Source: Xanthomonas theicola (GTDB lineage Bacteria > Pseudomonadota > Gammaproteobacteria > Xanthomonadales > Xanthomonadaceae). Taken from it: a stretch of DNA of 64,000 nt. This document shows positions 28,760 through 37,247 of this stretch, in pieces (positions within the stretch are counted from its first letter, which is position 1; every line of letters starts with the position of its first letter). The notes beneath the pieces were generated by a model, which saw only the letters and a program-made list of their open reading frames with translations, did no database searches and had not been told where the DNA came from. The stretch is taken from contig NZ_CP049017.1 in assembly GCF_014236795.1 (NCBI RefSeq), forward strand, positions 226,001 to 290,000, read 5' to 3'. The position numbers and the translations under genes are program-made.

Positions 28760-31654
28760 TCAGAAGCGCGCGCGCAGGCCGACCGACCAGGTGCGGCCGT
28801 AGTCGGTGTAGCCGCCGAACAGGTGGTCGCCGACGTACTGGCGCTGCACCTCGCCGGTGAGGTTGATCGCGTTGACGAACACCGACAGGGTGTCGTCGAC
28901 CTTGTAGGCCACGTTCGCGTCCAGGCTGCCGAACGTGTCGCTGTTGAGCGTGGCGACGTTGGCGGTGCCGACCGCGTTGAGGATGTCGTCGCTCCAGCTG
29001 TGGCTGACCCGCGCCATCAGCGGTCCCTTCTCGTAGAACAGCACTGCGTTGTAGGTGTTCCTGGCCACGCCTTCCAGGCGGTCGGTAAAGGTGCGGGTGC
29101 CGTCGCGGTAGCCGGCCTCGCTGTCGGTCCAGGTGTAGTTGAGCTGCATGCCGAGTCCGTCCAGCGGCCCCGGCAGGCCGGCGAACACCTGCTGGTAGGC
29201 CACTTCGGCGCCCTTGACCTTGGCCTCGCTGCCGTTGGTCTTGGACGACAGCAGATAGGTCTGGCCCTGGTAGACCAGGTTGGACATCTGGGTCTGGATG
29301 AAGCTGGAGATGTCCTTGTAGAACACGCCGCCGGTCAGCGCCGAGGTGCCGTCGATGTACCACTCGAAGGTCAGGTCGTACTGCCACGCCTCGAACGGCT
29401 TGAGCCCGGGATTGCCGCCGCTGGCGGTGAGGATCTCGCCGCTGGAGTTGAAGGTGAGCTTGGACGACAGGTCGGTGAGGTCGGGGCGGGTGATGACCTT
29501 GGCCGCGGAGCCGCGCAGCACCACGTCCTCGCGCACGTCCCAGGCGGCGTTGAACGACGGCAGCACGTTGTTGTAGCTGCGCTCGAAATGCACCGGCTGC
29601 GCGGTGCCGTTGACGTCGGCGTGGCCGTCGGTGGTCTGTTCGGTGCGCACCAGGCGCACGCCGAGATTGCCGCGCAGCTCGCGGCCGGCCAGTTCGCTGC
29701 CGAAATCGGCCATGGCGTAGGCCGAGCCGATCTTCTCCTTCACTTCATAGGAGTTCTGCAGGTCGGCGCTGTTGGGCGTGTCGACCAGGTCCGCGGCGGT
29801 CGGCCAGTTGCCCCAGAAGGTGGATTCGACCGGCGCCAGCCACTGCCGCGGCAGGGTGCCGTTGGCGTCGGCGAGCATGTCGTCCACCGGCAGCGCGGTG
29901 AAGTTGCCGGCCGGGAAGCGCACGCCGGCGATGCTGTTGAGCAGCAGGTCGGCGCGGTCGTAGCTGCGCGAACGCTGCCGGTACTTGGCGCCGACCTTGA
30001 GGTCGCGGAAGAAGTCGCCGTCGAGCGCGCGCTTGGCGTCGAACTGCAGCGCGTCCTCCTTGTCGCGCGCATCGATCTCGCGCCATTCCAGGCGGCGCCC
30101 GGCCACGGTGGCCGGGTTGTTCGGATCGAAGCCGTTGCTGAAGCTCCAGTCGGGCACGCTGTCGCCGTCGGCCTGCGGCATCTCCACGCGCATCGACAGG
30201 TTGGTGCCGCTGCGCAGGCGGGTGCGCCGGATCGGGTCCGAATCGTAGCTGTGCGCCTGCGAGTGGAACGCCACCGCGCCCAGGGTCCAGCGATCGCCGC
30301 TCCAGGTGCTGGACAGGCGCGCACTGCGGTTGTCGTCGGTGATGCCGGAGGTCTCGCGCGAGATCTGCACCTGGCCGTTGCGGTAGTCGAAGCCGGTGAT
30401 GCCGCCGTGCTCGACGCGAATGTTGCTCAGCTTGGCCAGGCTGTCGAAGCCCACGCCCATGCTGTATTCGTCGTAGTGCACGGTCTGCTTGGCGTAGAGC
30501 AGGTCCAGGTTGGTCTCCCACGCCGCGCTCGGTTTCCACTGCAGCGAGGCGGCCACGCCGGTGCGCTCGCGTTGCTCCAGTTCCAGCGTCGGGCGCAGTC
30601 CGGTCGGTGCGTAATAGGCGCCGGGCGCGCCCGGCACGCCGTTGGGGTAGTAGTCCCAGCTCACTTCGTTGACCCGGTCCTGGCGCAGGCTGCGCTGCGC
30701 GTAGGCGCCGGAGATCAGCATGCCGAAGCTGCCGTCGGCGTTGACCCAGTTGAACAGGCCGGACACGCGCGGGTCGTTGGCATGGGTGCGTTGCGCCTGG
30801 CTCGATTCCAGCGACAGGTTGGTCAGGGTCTTGCCCAGTTCCAGCGGGCGGAAGGTGCGCACGTTGACGATGCCGCCGATCGCGCCTTCGTCCAGGTCGG
30901 CGGTGGGGCTCTTGATCACGTCCAGGCCGGACACCAGTTCGGCCGGCAGCGTGTCGTAGCGGAACTGGCGGCCGGTCTGCCCGGAGGTGCGCACGTTCTC
31001 GTTGACCGCCATGGTCTGGCCGTTGAGCGTGGTCACCTGGAAGTTCGGGCCCAGGCCGCGCACGCGCACGTACACGCCCTCGCCGCGATCGCGCACGATC
31101 GACACGCCGGGCACGCGCTGCAGCGCTTCGGCCACGTTCTGCGCCGGCAGCTTGCCGATGTCCTCGGCGGCGATCACCTCGACCACGCTGTCGGCATAGC
31201 GCTTCTCGCGCAACGCGGCGCTGAGGCTGCCGGCATAGCTGCCCAGCACCTGGATGCTGTCCAGTTCCTTCACCGGTGCGTCGGCCGCAGGCATTGCGCT
31301 CGGTGTTGCGGCGGAGGTGGCGGCCGGGATCGCCTGCGCCGCGTCGCTGGCCGCGCTCGCGGCCTCGATCGTCACCGTGGTCGGGTTGAGGTAGCGGTAG
31401 CGCAGGCCGGTGCCGTCGAGCAATTGCTGCAGGGCCTGTTCCGGCGCCGCGCCGGCGCGGGCGCCGCGGGTCTGCGGATTGCCGGCCACGCTCGCCGCGT
31501 AGACGAATTGCAGTCCGGTCTGCCGCGACAAGGTGTTGAGCGCGCGTGCGAGCGGTTGCGCGGGAATCGCATCGACCACGACGGGCGTGGTCTGGGCGGC
31601 GGCGGCGCCGGCATGCAGGGCGAGGGCGATGGAGAGGAACAGGGTACGGCGCAT
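28760..31654 (-). CDS. TonB-dependent transducer receptor (FecA-like, with STN domain)
   Basis: 964 residues from ATG 31654 (signal peptide MRRTLFLSIALALHAGAAAA). An N-terminal STN signalling domain (~residues 24-75, IPAQPLARALNTLSRQTGLQ) precedes a TonB box/plug (NVAEALQRVPGVSIVRDRGE, GLGPNFQVTTLNGQ) and a 22-strand barrel ending in GLRARF with terminal Phe. The outer-membrane receptor imports a siderophore or plant-derived compound and signals through the STN domain to FecR. Its fecR and fecI homologues lie directly upstream. It resembles the long TonB receptors paired with phytase genes in Xanthomonas. The ligand is not known. Confidence 0.93.
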   Translation of the reverse strand: MRRTLFLSIALALHAGAAAAQTTPVVVDAIPAQPLARALNTLSRQTGLQFVYAASVAGNPQTRGARAGAAPEQALQQLLDGTGLRYRYLNPTTVTIEAASAASDAAQAIPAATSAATPSAMPAADAPVKELDSIQVLGSYAGSLSAALREKRYADSVVEVIAAEDIGKLPAQNVAEALQRVPGVSIVRDRGEGVYVRVRGLGPNFQVTTLNGQTMAVNENVRTSGQTGRQFRYDTLPAELVSGLDVIKSPTADLDEGAIGGIVNVRTFRPLELGKTLTNLSLESSQAQRTHANDPRVSGLFNWVNADGSFGMLISGAYAQRSLRQDRVNEVSWDYYPNGVPGAPGAYYAPTGLRPTLELEQRERTGVAASLQWKPSAAWETNLDLLYAKQTVHYDEYSMGVGFDSLAKLSNIRVEHGGITGFDYRNGQVQISRETSGITDDNRSARLSSTWSGDRWTLGAVAFHSQAHSYDSDPIRRTRLRSGTNLSMRVEMPQADGDSVPDWSFSNGFDPNNPATVAGRRLEWREIDARDKEDALQFDAKRALDGDFFRDLKVGAKYRQRSRSYDRADLLLNSIAGVRFPAGNFTALPVDDMLADANGTLPRQWLAPVESTFWGNWPTAADLVDTPNSADLQNSYEVKEKIGSAYAMADFGSELAGRELRGNLGVRLVRTEQTTDGHADVNGTAQPVHFERSYNNVLPSFNAAWDVREDVVLRGSAAKVITRPDLTDLSSKLTFNSSGEILTASGGNPGLKPFEAWQYDLTFEWYIDGTSALTGGVFYKDISSFIQTQMSNLVYQGQTYLLSSKTNGSEAKVKGAEVAYQQVFAGLPGPLDGLGMQLNYTWTDSEAGYRDGTRTFTDRLEGVARNTYNAVLFYEKGPLMARVSHSWSDDILNAVGTANVATLNSDTFGSLDANVAYKVDDTLSVFVNAINLTGEVQRQYVGDHLFGGYTDYGRTWSVGLRARF

Positions 31655-31976
31655 CGTCGTTGTCCAGTGGGAGCGGAGGGGCTGCGCAGCGCCGCCGCGA
31701 ACGGCGCCATGCTGCGTTGTGCCTGGACTACGAGGATCGACAGCGACGATCGGGCACCGCTTTTCGATGAATCTTCTGTGACACGTGCGGCGCGGCGAGG
31801 GTGAGCGGATGTTCTCCCTGGCGTCCGCACTGCACGCTCGGACGGATACGGCGCCATTGCCGGGCGTGCGCAGCGGCGGCACGCGATACGTGTGGGTAAG
31901 CAGAAATGCGGGTGCCGTTCGCCGCTGCGCGCCTGCGTCGCAAGACGCGCGTGCGCGATGGTCGCAGTGCTTGCGG
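31655..31976. other. Promoter region of the TonB-dependent receptor, no gene seen
   Basis: 322 bp between the stop of fecR and the receptor start. A FecI-type promoter is expected here but was not identified by eye. Confidence 0.5.
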
Positions 31977-33059
31977 CTAGCGCGCGACCGGCGGCTGCGC
32001 AGCGCGGCTGCCGACCCGAATGGCGTCGGCGCTGGCGCTGACGCGCAGCGTCGGCTGGTCGGCGAGGAACGCGCGCAGCGAGGCGATGTCGTCGCCGCGC
32101 AGGTTGCCGGTCAGGCGCATCGCACCGGCGGCGGCATCGTCGATCAGCAGGCGCGTGCGGTTGAGGCGGTTGAAGTCCTCGGCCACGTTCGCCAGCGGCG
32201 CGTCGCGGAACACGATGCGGCGCCGCCACCAGGCATGCATCGCGGCGACGTCTTCGCTGCCCAGCTCGACCCGCCCGCTGGCGGCGTCGATGCGCGCGCT
32301 CTGCCCGGCGCCCAGATCGGCCAGCATCGGTTGTCCCTGGCGGTCGGCATGCCATACGTGCACGCGGCCTTCGGCCACCTCGATCCGCGCCTGTCTCTGG
32401 TACAGGGCGATGTCGAAGGTGGTGCCGATGTCCTCGACCCGCAGCGCGCCGGCCCGTACCTGCAGCGGACGCCGGTCCGGCGCGGCCATGAAACTGGCCT
32501 GGCCACGCAGCAGCTGCAGGCGCCGGCTCCATGGGGTCATGGTCGCGCGCAGCGCGCTTTGCGCGTTGAGATGCACCGTGCTGCGATCGGCCAGCTGCAC
32601 GCTGCGCTGCTCGCCGTGCGCGGTGCTGTAGGTCTGGGTGCGCGGCCAGGCCCAGCCGGCCAGCACCGCCACGCCGCACAGCGCCGCGGCCAGGCCCAGG
32701 CCCCAGCCGCGCAGGCGCGCGCTGCGCCGGTGCACCGCAGGGGATGCCGGCGCGGCTTGCGGCCCCGGCCGCAGCGCCAGCGGCAGCGCGATCACGTTGC
32801 GCGGCGCAGGAGCGGCGCCCGCGCGGCGGTCGGCGTCGAGCAGCGCGTCCACGTCCAGGTCCATGCCGCGCAACGCAGCGCCCAGTTCGCCGGCCACGCG
32901 CAGCACCGCCAGGTATTCGCGCAGGTGCTGCGGCGAGGCGGTCAGCCAGTCCGTCAATTGCGCCTGCTGGGTCGCGTCCAGCGCCTGCATGCGTTGCAGG
33001 GCATGCCAGTGCGCGGCCTCGGCGGTGGCGCTGCGGGTCGGGAAGGCGGCCGCGCTCAC
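31977..33059 (-). CDS. FecR-family anti-sigma / signal-transfer protein
   Basis: 360 residues from GTG 33059, whose GTGA overlaps the sigma-factor stop. The cytoplasmic N-terminal domain (DUF4880-like, AAHWHALQRMQALDATQQAQ) interacts with sigma, one membrane segment (~residues 115-135, GLGLAAALCGVAVLAGWAW) follows, and the periplasmic FecR domain (YSTAHGEQRSVQLADRSTVH, VEDIGTTFDIALYQ) contacts the STN domain of the receptor. It completes a three-gene cell-surface signalling set with the downstream TonB receptor. Confidence 0.93.
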   Translation of the reverse strand: MSAAAFPTRSATAEAAHWHALQRMQALDATQQAQLTDWLTASPQHLREYLAVLRVAGELGAALRGMDLDVDALLDADRRAGAAPAPRNVIALPLALRPGPQAAPASPAVHRRSARLRGWGLGLAAALCGVAVLAGWAWPRTQTYSTAHGEQRSVQLADRSTVHLNAQSALRATMTPWSRRLQLLRGQASFMAAPDRRPLQVRAGALRVEDIGTTFDIALYQRQARIEVAEGRVHVWHADRQGQPMLADLGAGQSARIDAASGRVELGSEDVAAMHAWWRRRIVFRDAPLANVAEDFNRLNRTRLLIDDAAAGAMRLTGNLRGDDIASLRAFLADQPTLRVSASADAIRVGSRAAQPPVAR

Positions 33060-33580
33060 CAGCGTTCCCCGCTGTCGGCCAGCGCCCGCCGGCACGCCGA
33101 CAGCCCGCGCACCACGTGCTTCTTGACCATGTGCGCGGACACGCCCATGCGTTCGGCGATCTGCCTGTAGCTCAGCCCGTCGCGGTACTGCATCACCAGC
33201 ACCGCGCGGGTGCGGTCCGGCAAGCCGGTCAGCAGGGCCTGCAGGCGCTGCTGCCGCTGCTGTCGCTGTGCCGTGTCTTCCACGTCGTCCCCGGCGGCCA
33301 GCAATTGCGAGAACTGCTCCATCTCGTCGATGCGCAGCGGCGCCCGCTTGCGCCGCGCGGCCTGCTCGCGCGCCAGGTTCAGCGCCACCGTGTACAGGTA
33401 GGCCTCGGGATTGGCGATCGCCTCGCCCTGGTGCTGGTGCGCGCGCAGCAGGCGCAGGTAAGTCTCCTGCACCATGTCCTCGGCGTCCTCGCTGGCGCCG
33501 CGGCGCACGAAGAAACCGCGCAGCACCGGACCGTGCTGGGCGAACATCTGCGTCCACGCGCGTTTGGCGTTGCCGGTCAT
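33056..33580 (-). CDS. FecI-like ECF sigma factor
   Basis: 174 residues. Region 2 (FFVRRGASEDAEDMVQETYL, then AYLYTVALNLAREQAARRKR) and region 4 (LTGLPDRTRAVLVMQYRDG, LSYRQIAERMGVSAHMVKKH) are clear. It is expected to transcribe the adjacent TonB receptor gene when the receptor signals through FecR. It overlaps fecR by four bases. Confidence 0.94.
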   Translation of the reverse strand: MTGNAKRAWTQMFAQHGPVLRGFFVRRGASEDAEDMVQETYLRLLRAHQHQGEAIANPEAYLYTVALNLAREQAARRKRAPLRIDEMEQFSQLLAAGDDVEDTAQRQQRQQRLQALLTGLPDRTRAVLVMQYRDGLSYRQIAERMGVSAHMVKKHVVRGLSACRRALADSGERW

Positions 33581-33687
33581 CGTCAGCGTTCGGCGCCTGG
33601 CGGGTCAGACTCGCTGGCGCAGGTGACAAAACGATGACGTGACGGCGCGGACCGACCCCGCCGCGTCATGCGCCCGCGTGCCGGCGA

Positions 33688-34275
33688 TCATGTGTCGTTT
33701 GCGCGGGGCGGCGGACTGCTGCACTGGTCGACCAGATCCCTCGGCCTCGCCGCGAGTTCGGGATTTTGCCGTTGGTGCGCTTGCAGCAGGCGCGCGATGT
33801 CCGGAATATGCGAGAGCGGCCGCGGGTTGGGCGCTCGCGGCGCCCGGTTCGATGCATTGACCATGCGGCGCTGGCGGCCGTTGCCCGAACTGCTCGCGCC
33901 TGCGGGAGACGGCGGGCGGGATGCGAGCCCCGCCTGCAATGGGCTGGGCCGGTTCCCCGCGCGATCGCGATCGGCCGGCCGCGAGGAAGCCGCTTGGGCC
34001 GGGCGATCGTCCGACGCGGTGGGAATGGCGGCGCTTTGCCGATCGAGGAGAGCGTGGCTGCGATGGTGGGCCCGCATCAGGATGCCGGACAGGAACGGAA
34101 GATCCAAGCGTTGCCGGAGCGGGAATGCGCCGATCGCGCAAAGGCGAGTTCCCGGGCGGACAGGCGAACCCCTGCCTCGGCGCGCCCGGCAGGCGTGGAT
34201 CTCGGCAAGCACCCCACTGCCTCGTCCCGAGATCGCCGCCGGTTTCGCGCTGCTTTCCGAAGCTTCGTGTTTCAT
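33688..34275 (-). CDS. Possible effector-like Ser/Pro/Arg-rich protein (uncertain)
   Basis: A 195-residue frame from ATG 34275; the frame is open further, to 34353. Composition is Ser/Pro/Arg-rich and disordered through the first two-thirds, with a more ordered C-terminal helix (LSHIPDIARLLQAHQRQNPE). Third codon positions are strongly G/C, but in this GC-rich DNA that also fits an antisense shadow. No family was recognised. It lies at the edge of the T3S island beside the candidate myristoylated effector, and its 5' end overlaps the PIP box at 34244-34268, which faces the other way. It may be a remnant. Confidence 0.3.
   Translation of the reverse strand: MKHEASESSAKPAAISGRGSGVLAEIHACRARRGRGSPVRPGTRLCAIGAFPLRQRLDLPFLSGILMRAHHRSHALLDRQSAAIPTASDDRPAQAASSRPADRDRAGNRPSPLQAGLASRPPSPAGASSSGNGRQRRMVNASNRAPRAPNPRPLSHIPDIARLLQAHQRQNPELAARPRDLVDQCSSPPPRANDT
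34244..34268 (+). promoter_or_regulatory. PIP box (HrpX site) for the 34343 gene
   Basis: TTCGC (34244-34248), 15 bp, TTCGT (34264-34268): matches the TTCGB-N15-TTCGB consensus. It ends 74 bp before the ATG. A GACGAT hexamer 31 bp downstream is only a partial match to the -10 expected in HrpX promoters. Confidence 0.75.
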
Positions 34276-34342
34276 GGCGCGGGCGATGTCAAGCTGCTTG
34301 ACGATCGACTTTCCGTTGTGATGTCCACGAAGGAGAAAACAA

Positions 34343-35056
34343 ATGGGAAACATCGTATGTTGTAGTCGTATCGGTAGGTCCAGTGCGCGTCACGAGGAAG
34401 ATGACGTTTTACGAGCGCCGGCGTCGTCGCCGGCGCAACACGCGCATGATCCCTACCAGGCGACTTCACTGCAAAACTCGCCGATTGCCGACCTGCCGCT
34501 GCAAAACTCGCCGATTGCCGACCTGCCGCTGCAAGGCTCGCCGATTGCCGGTCTGTCACACCGCTATCGGTCTGGTTTGGTGGACATGCGGGCAAACCAG
34601 AGAGGCGAGGCCATGCTCATGGGCGGTCGGCGGGTGGTGCGCGGCGACGTGCCGATAGAGCGGGTATTACAGGATTTTTTGATGGAAGCTCTGTATCTGC
34701 AGGAGCAGCTCGACGATGTGCCGGCAAACCAGATAGGCCAGGCGGTCGGGAGCGATATGCAGCAGGTGTGCGACTCGGGGAACGAATTGAGGAACCAGAT
34801 CGTTGAAGATATGGAGAGCAGGGATGCGCTCAACCGGGCGACGCTGCAACCCCTGCTGCAGAATTTGGATCATACGCTCGGGAGCGTACGGGCAAGCTTG
34901 AATGGCGCGGATGGGCAACCGAGCGCCGACGATTATCGCCAGGAAATCGACAGTATCCGCCGGGATTTCAATGCGATCAATTCAGCAGCGATCGACCCGT
35001 CGCAGAACCTCGCATACAGCGGGGAGCTGGTTGGCAATCCCTTGCAGCCGCGCTGA
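34343..35056 (+). CDS. Candidate T3S effector with N-myristoylation/palmitoylation motif
   Basis: 237 residues beginning MGNIVCCSRIGRSSAR. Gly2 followed by a small polar residue and adjacent cysteines is the acylation pattern used by plant-targeted effectors such as AvrPto (MGNIC...). Three near-identical decapeptides (LQNSPIADLP twice, then LQGSPIAGLS; ~residues 42-71) follow, then a mostly helical C-terminal region (VLQDFLMEALYLQEQLDD, RNQIVEDMESRDALNRATL). There is no signal peptide or membrane segment. GC content is lower than in the flanking core genes. A PIP box lies 74 bp upstream. No sequence family was recognised, so it may be an undescribed effector. Secretion is inferred. Confidence 0.7.
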   Translation: MGNIVCCSRIGRSSARHEEDDVLRAPASSPAQHAHDPYQATSLQNSPIADLPLQNSPIADLPLQGSPIAGLSHRYRSGLVDMRANQRGEAMLMGGRRVVRGDVPIERVLQDFLMEALYLQEQLDDVPANQIGQAVGSDMQQVCDSGNELRNQIVEDMESRDALNRATLQPLLQNLDHTLGSVRASLNGADGQPSADDYRQEIDSIRRDFNAINSAAIDPSQNLAYSGELVGNPLQPR

Positions 35057-35566
35057 GTCGTTCTGCCGCCACCGATCTGTCGCTGGCGGCCGCGGGATGT
35101 CGATCCAGCAGGATGCGTCCGGTGGTCCCGTGAGCGGCGTTAAGCAAGGCGCATGCGGAAAGGGGAGCAATGCGCATGCCCGACGTTGCAGCGGCGCGCT
35201 CCCCCGAGCGTGCCGGCAGCAGCGCATCCGCTCTTGCTGCAAGCACGATGGGATCGCCCCGCGCGTCGTCTGGGGTTGCGCTGGCTGCGCAACCCCAGGC
35301 CGCGCCCTTTGGCGTCTGGCTCCCTTCGTGCCCCGACCGCGTGGCGACGTGACCGGACCACGGCCGATGCGCCGGTCGCCGAGTGCGCCGGCAGCGCGGC
35401 GCGCGCAGGCGGCACCGCGTGGCGGCGGCCAGAGCATTTTCGACTCTGAATATTTGCGGCCAGCGAAGCGTTGTGGGAGCGACTTCAGTCGCGAATGGCT
35501 CTACTTGTAAAGCTTGTCGCGACTGAAGTCGCTCCCACAAGTGGCATCACTTGGATCGAAAGTGCT
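35057..35566. other. Intergenic region between candidate effector and 535-residue protein gene
   Basis: 510 bp with no convincing gene. It holds a GC hairpin (CTGGGGTTGCG 35270-35280 / CGCAACCCCAG 35288-35298, no T-run) that could end the effector transcript, a short 60-codon frame at 35170-35352 without recognisable content, and the inverted repeat at 35471-35540. Confidence 0.6.
35471..35540. repeat. 24-bp inverted repeat (REP-like)
   Basis: TTGTGGGAGCGACTTCAGTC (plus GCGA) at 35471-35494 is repeated exactly, inverted, at 35517-35540 with a 22-bp spacer. This sequence type is a familiar dispersed intergenic repeat of xanthomonads. It sits downstream of the effector transcript and of the converging leftward operon. 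Confidence 0.9.
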
Positions 35567-37174
35567 CTAGGTGGGCCTGGTCTCGTCGGCTTCGCTTGCC
35601 GGCCGGCGAGGGTCTTCCTCGGCTCTGACCGCCGCCTCGGCCTGCCAGGTGCCACCGATGACCTTGTATTGCATGCCCGCCGCCACGCCGGCCAGCGTGT
35701 TGCTGAGCAGCGACGTGGCCGGCAAGGACAGTTCCGCCATTTCGGCGATCAGGGCCAGCGCGGTGCCGAGCGATATGTTGGAGTCGATCGCGGCGCTGCG
35801 CGCGATCGATTGATCCAGCACGCGCATGAGGTCTTCGCGCCTGCCCTTGAGCGCCGGATCCCAGTGCTGGTGCGTGCCGGCCTGGTTGGCCTCCTCCTGG
35901 GTGACGTTGATCCAGTCGGCGCTCTCCAGCAGGGTATTGATCGTGGCCTTGATTGCGCAGGAGCGCAGCAGCGTCTGGATGGAATCGATCCTGGACAGCG
36001 TCGGCGACAGCCCGGCGAAGGCCAGCCTTGCCTGGTCCAGGTCCGCCGGGACGAAGACGGCGGCGCTGTTGTTGGCGATGATGTTGGCCATCGAGTAGAA
36101 CTGGCCGGCCGCGGTGATATGCGCGCCGCTGACGCCGCCGTTGGTCTGTTGCGCGGTGCCGACCATGCGGAACATGGCCTGGATCGCGTCGCGCGCGACC
36201 GCATAGGCGGCGATCTTGAGGTCCGAGGCGAGCAGGCGCGCGGCCATTTCCGGATAGCCCAAGGAGGGGCCGGCCGCGCCCATGGCGATGTTGCTGGCGA
36301 CGCTGGCCAGAGCCAAGGTCGAGACCGCATCGGAATAGCGGCGCTGGTCCTGCCGCTTCGCATCGCGCTGCGGCGCCGACAGCGCATTCCATTGCGCGGG
36401 GCTGAGGTTGTGGAAGCCGCGTGCGGCGGCGTCGGGATTGCGCTGCTCGCGCTTCTGCCGCAATCGATGCAGCGCCATGGTCGCCGATCCGGCCGCCACC
36501 TGCAGGGGGATTATGGCTTCCGGAGGCAGCCGGCGCAGGGCGGCGAACAGCGCCTCGCCGCCCATCTCGCGCAGGAAGGTCGTGGTGCCGACCGACGTGG
36601 ACTGGTGGATGAAGTGCCCGAGCGCCGCGCCCAGGAAGGTGCGGTCGACCGCGAACACGCGCAATCCCGATGCCACGCTCGATTGCGCGATGCAATGGAA
36701 AACCGCATCGCGGACCGTCGTTGCGCATCTGCCCGCGTCGGCGCCGGCATCGCGCCAGTGCGCCAGGAGCCGCTGCACGTAGCCGCTCTGCGCTGCGGAA
36801 TCCGGTTCGGAAGAGACGTCGATGGATGCGAAAGGCGTGGGGATGGAGCCGATGTCCGATTCGCCGTCGCTGGCGACGGTGCTGTCCAGGGCGGTCGTGT
36901 ACGAGGCAGGCGATGCGGAGCCTGGCGTGCCGGGGAGCGTGGCGGCGTCGCTCGCGTGCGATCGCACCGCCGTGCTCACGTCGGAGGATGGGCGACGACG
37001 GCGGGGCCGGTGCGCTTGCGGCAGGCCGTCCGGCGCCGGCGGAAAGGGCGCTGTCGCAGGCGCGCAAGGCGCGGCGGCACGGTCGCTGCCTTCGCCTCCC
37101 GCGTCCGCGGACGGCGGCGGCAGGGCGAACGGAGTGGAGGACGATGGGCTCGCGATCCGGTTTGAAGGGTGCAT
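35567..37174 (-). CDS. Large Hrp-associated membrane-active protein (putative effector/translocator), 535 residues
   Basis: 535 residues from ATG 37174 (AAGGA upstream). The first ~120 residues are Ser/Pro/Ala-rich and disordered, like a T3S export signal. The remainder is alpha-helical with several hydrophobic stretches (STLALASVASNIAMGAAGPS, ATSLLSNTLAGVAAGM). It follows the 691-residue gene by 73 bp on the same strand with no PIP box of its own, so it is probably the third gene of the chaperone operon. No family was recognised with certainty. A XopF-like or translocon role is possible because no hrpF is present in the cluster. Confidence 0.7.
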   Translation of the reverse strand: MHPSNRIASPSSSTPFALPPPSADAGGEGSDRAAAPCAPATAPFPPAPDGLPQAHRPRRRRPSSDVSTAVRSHASDAATLPGTPGSASPASYTTALDSTVASDGESDIGSIPTPFASIDVSSEPDSAAQSGYVQRLLAHWRDAGADAGRCATTVRDAVFHCIAQSSVASGLRVFAVDRTFLGAALGHFIHQSTSVGTTTFLREMGGEALFAALRRLPPEAIIPLQVAAGSATMALHRLRQKREQRNPDAAARGFHNLSPAQWNALSAPQRDAKRQDQRRYSDAVSTLALASVASNIAMGAAGPSLGYPEMAARLLASDLKIAAYAVARDAIQAMFRMVGTAQQTNGGVSGAHITAAGQFYSMANIIANNSAAVFVPADLDQARLAFAGLSPTLSRIDSIQTLLRSCAIKATINTLLESADWINVTQEEANQAGTHQHWDPALKGRREDLMRVLDQSIARSAAIDSNISLGTALALIAEMAELSLPATSLLSNTLAGVAAGMQYKVIGGTWQAEAAVRAEEDPRRPASEADETRPT

Positions 37175-37247
37175 GGGCTTTTCCTTTTTCTGGTGGAGAA
37201 GGAGCGCAGGCGGTTCGCACTCGATGGCGCATGGGCGGGCGTCCGGC

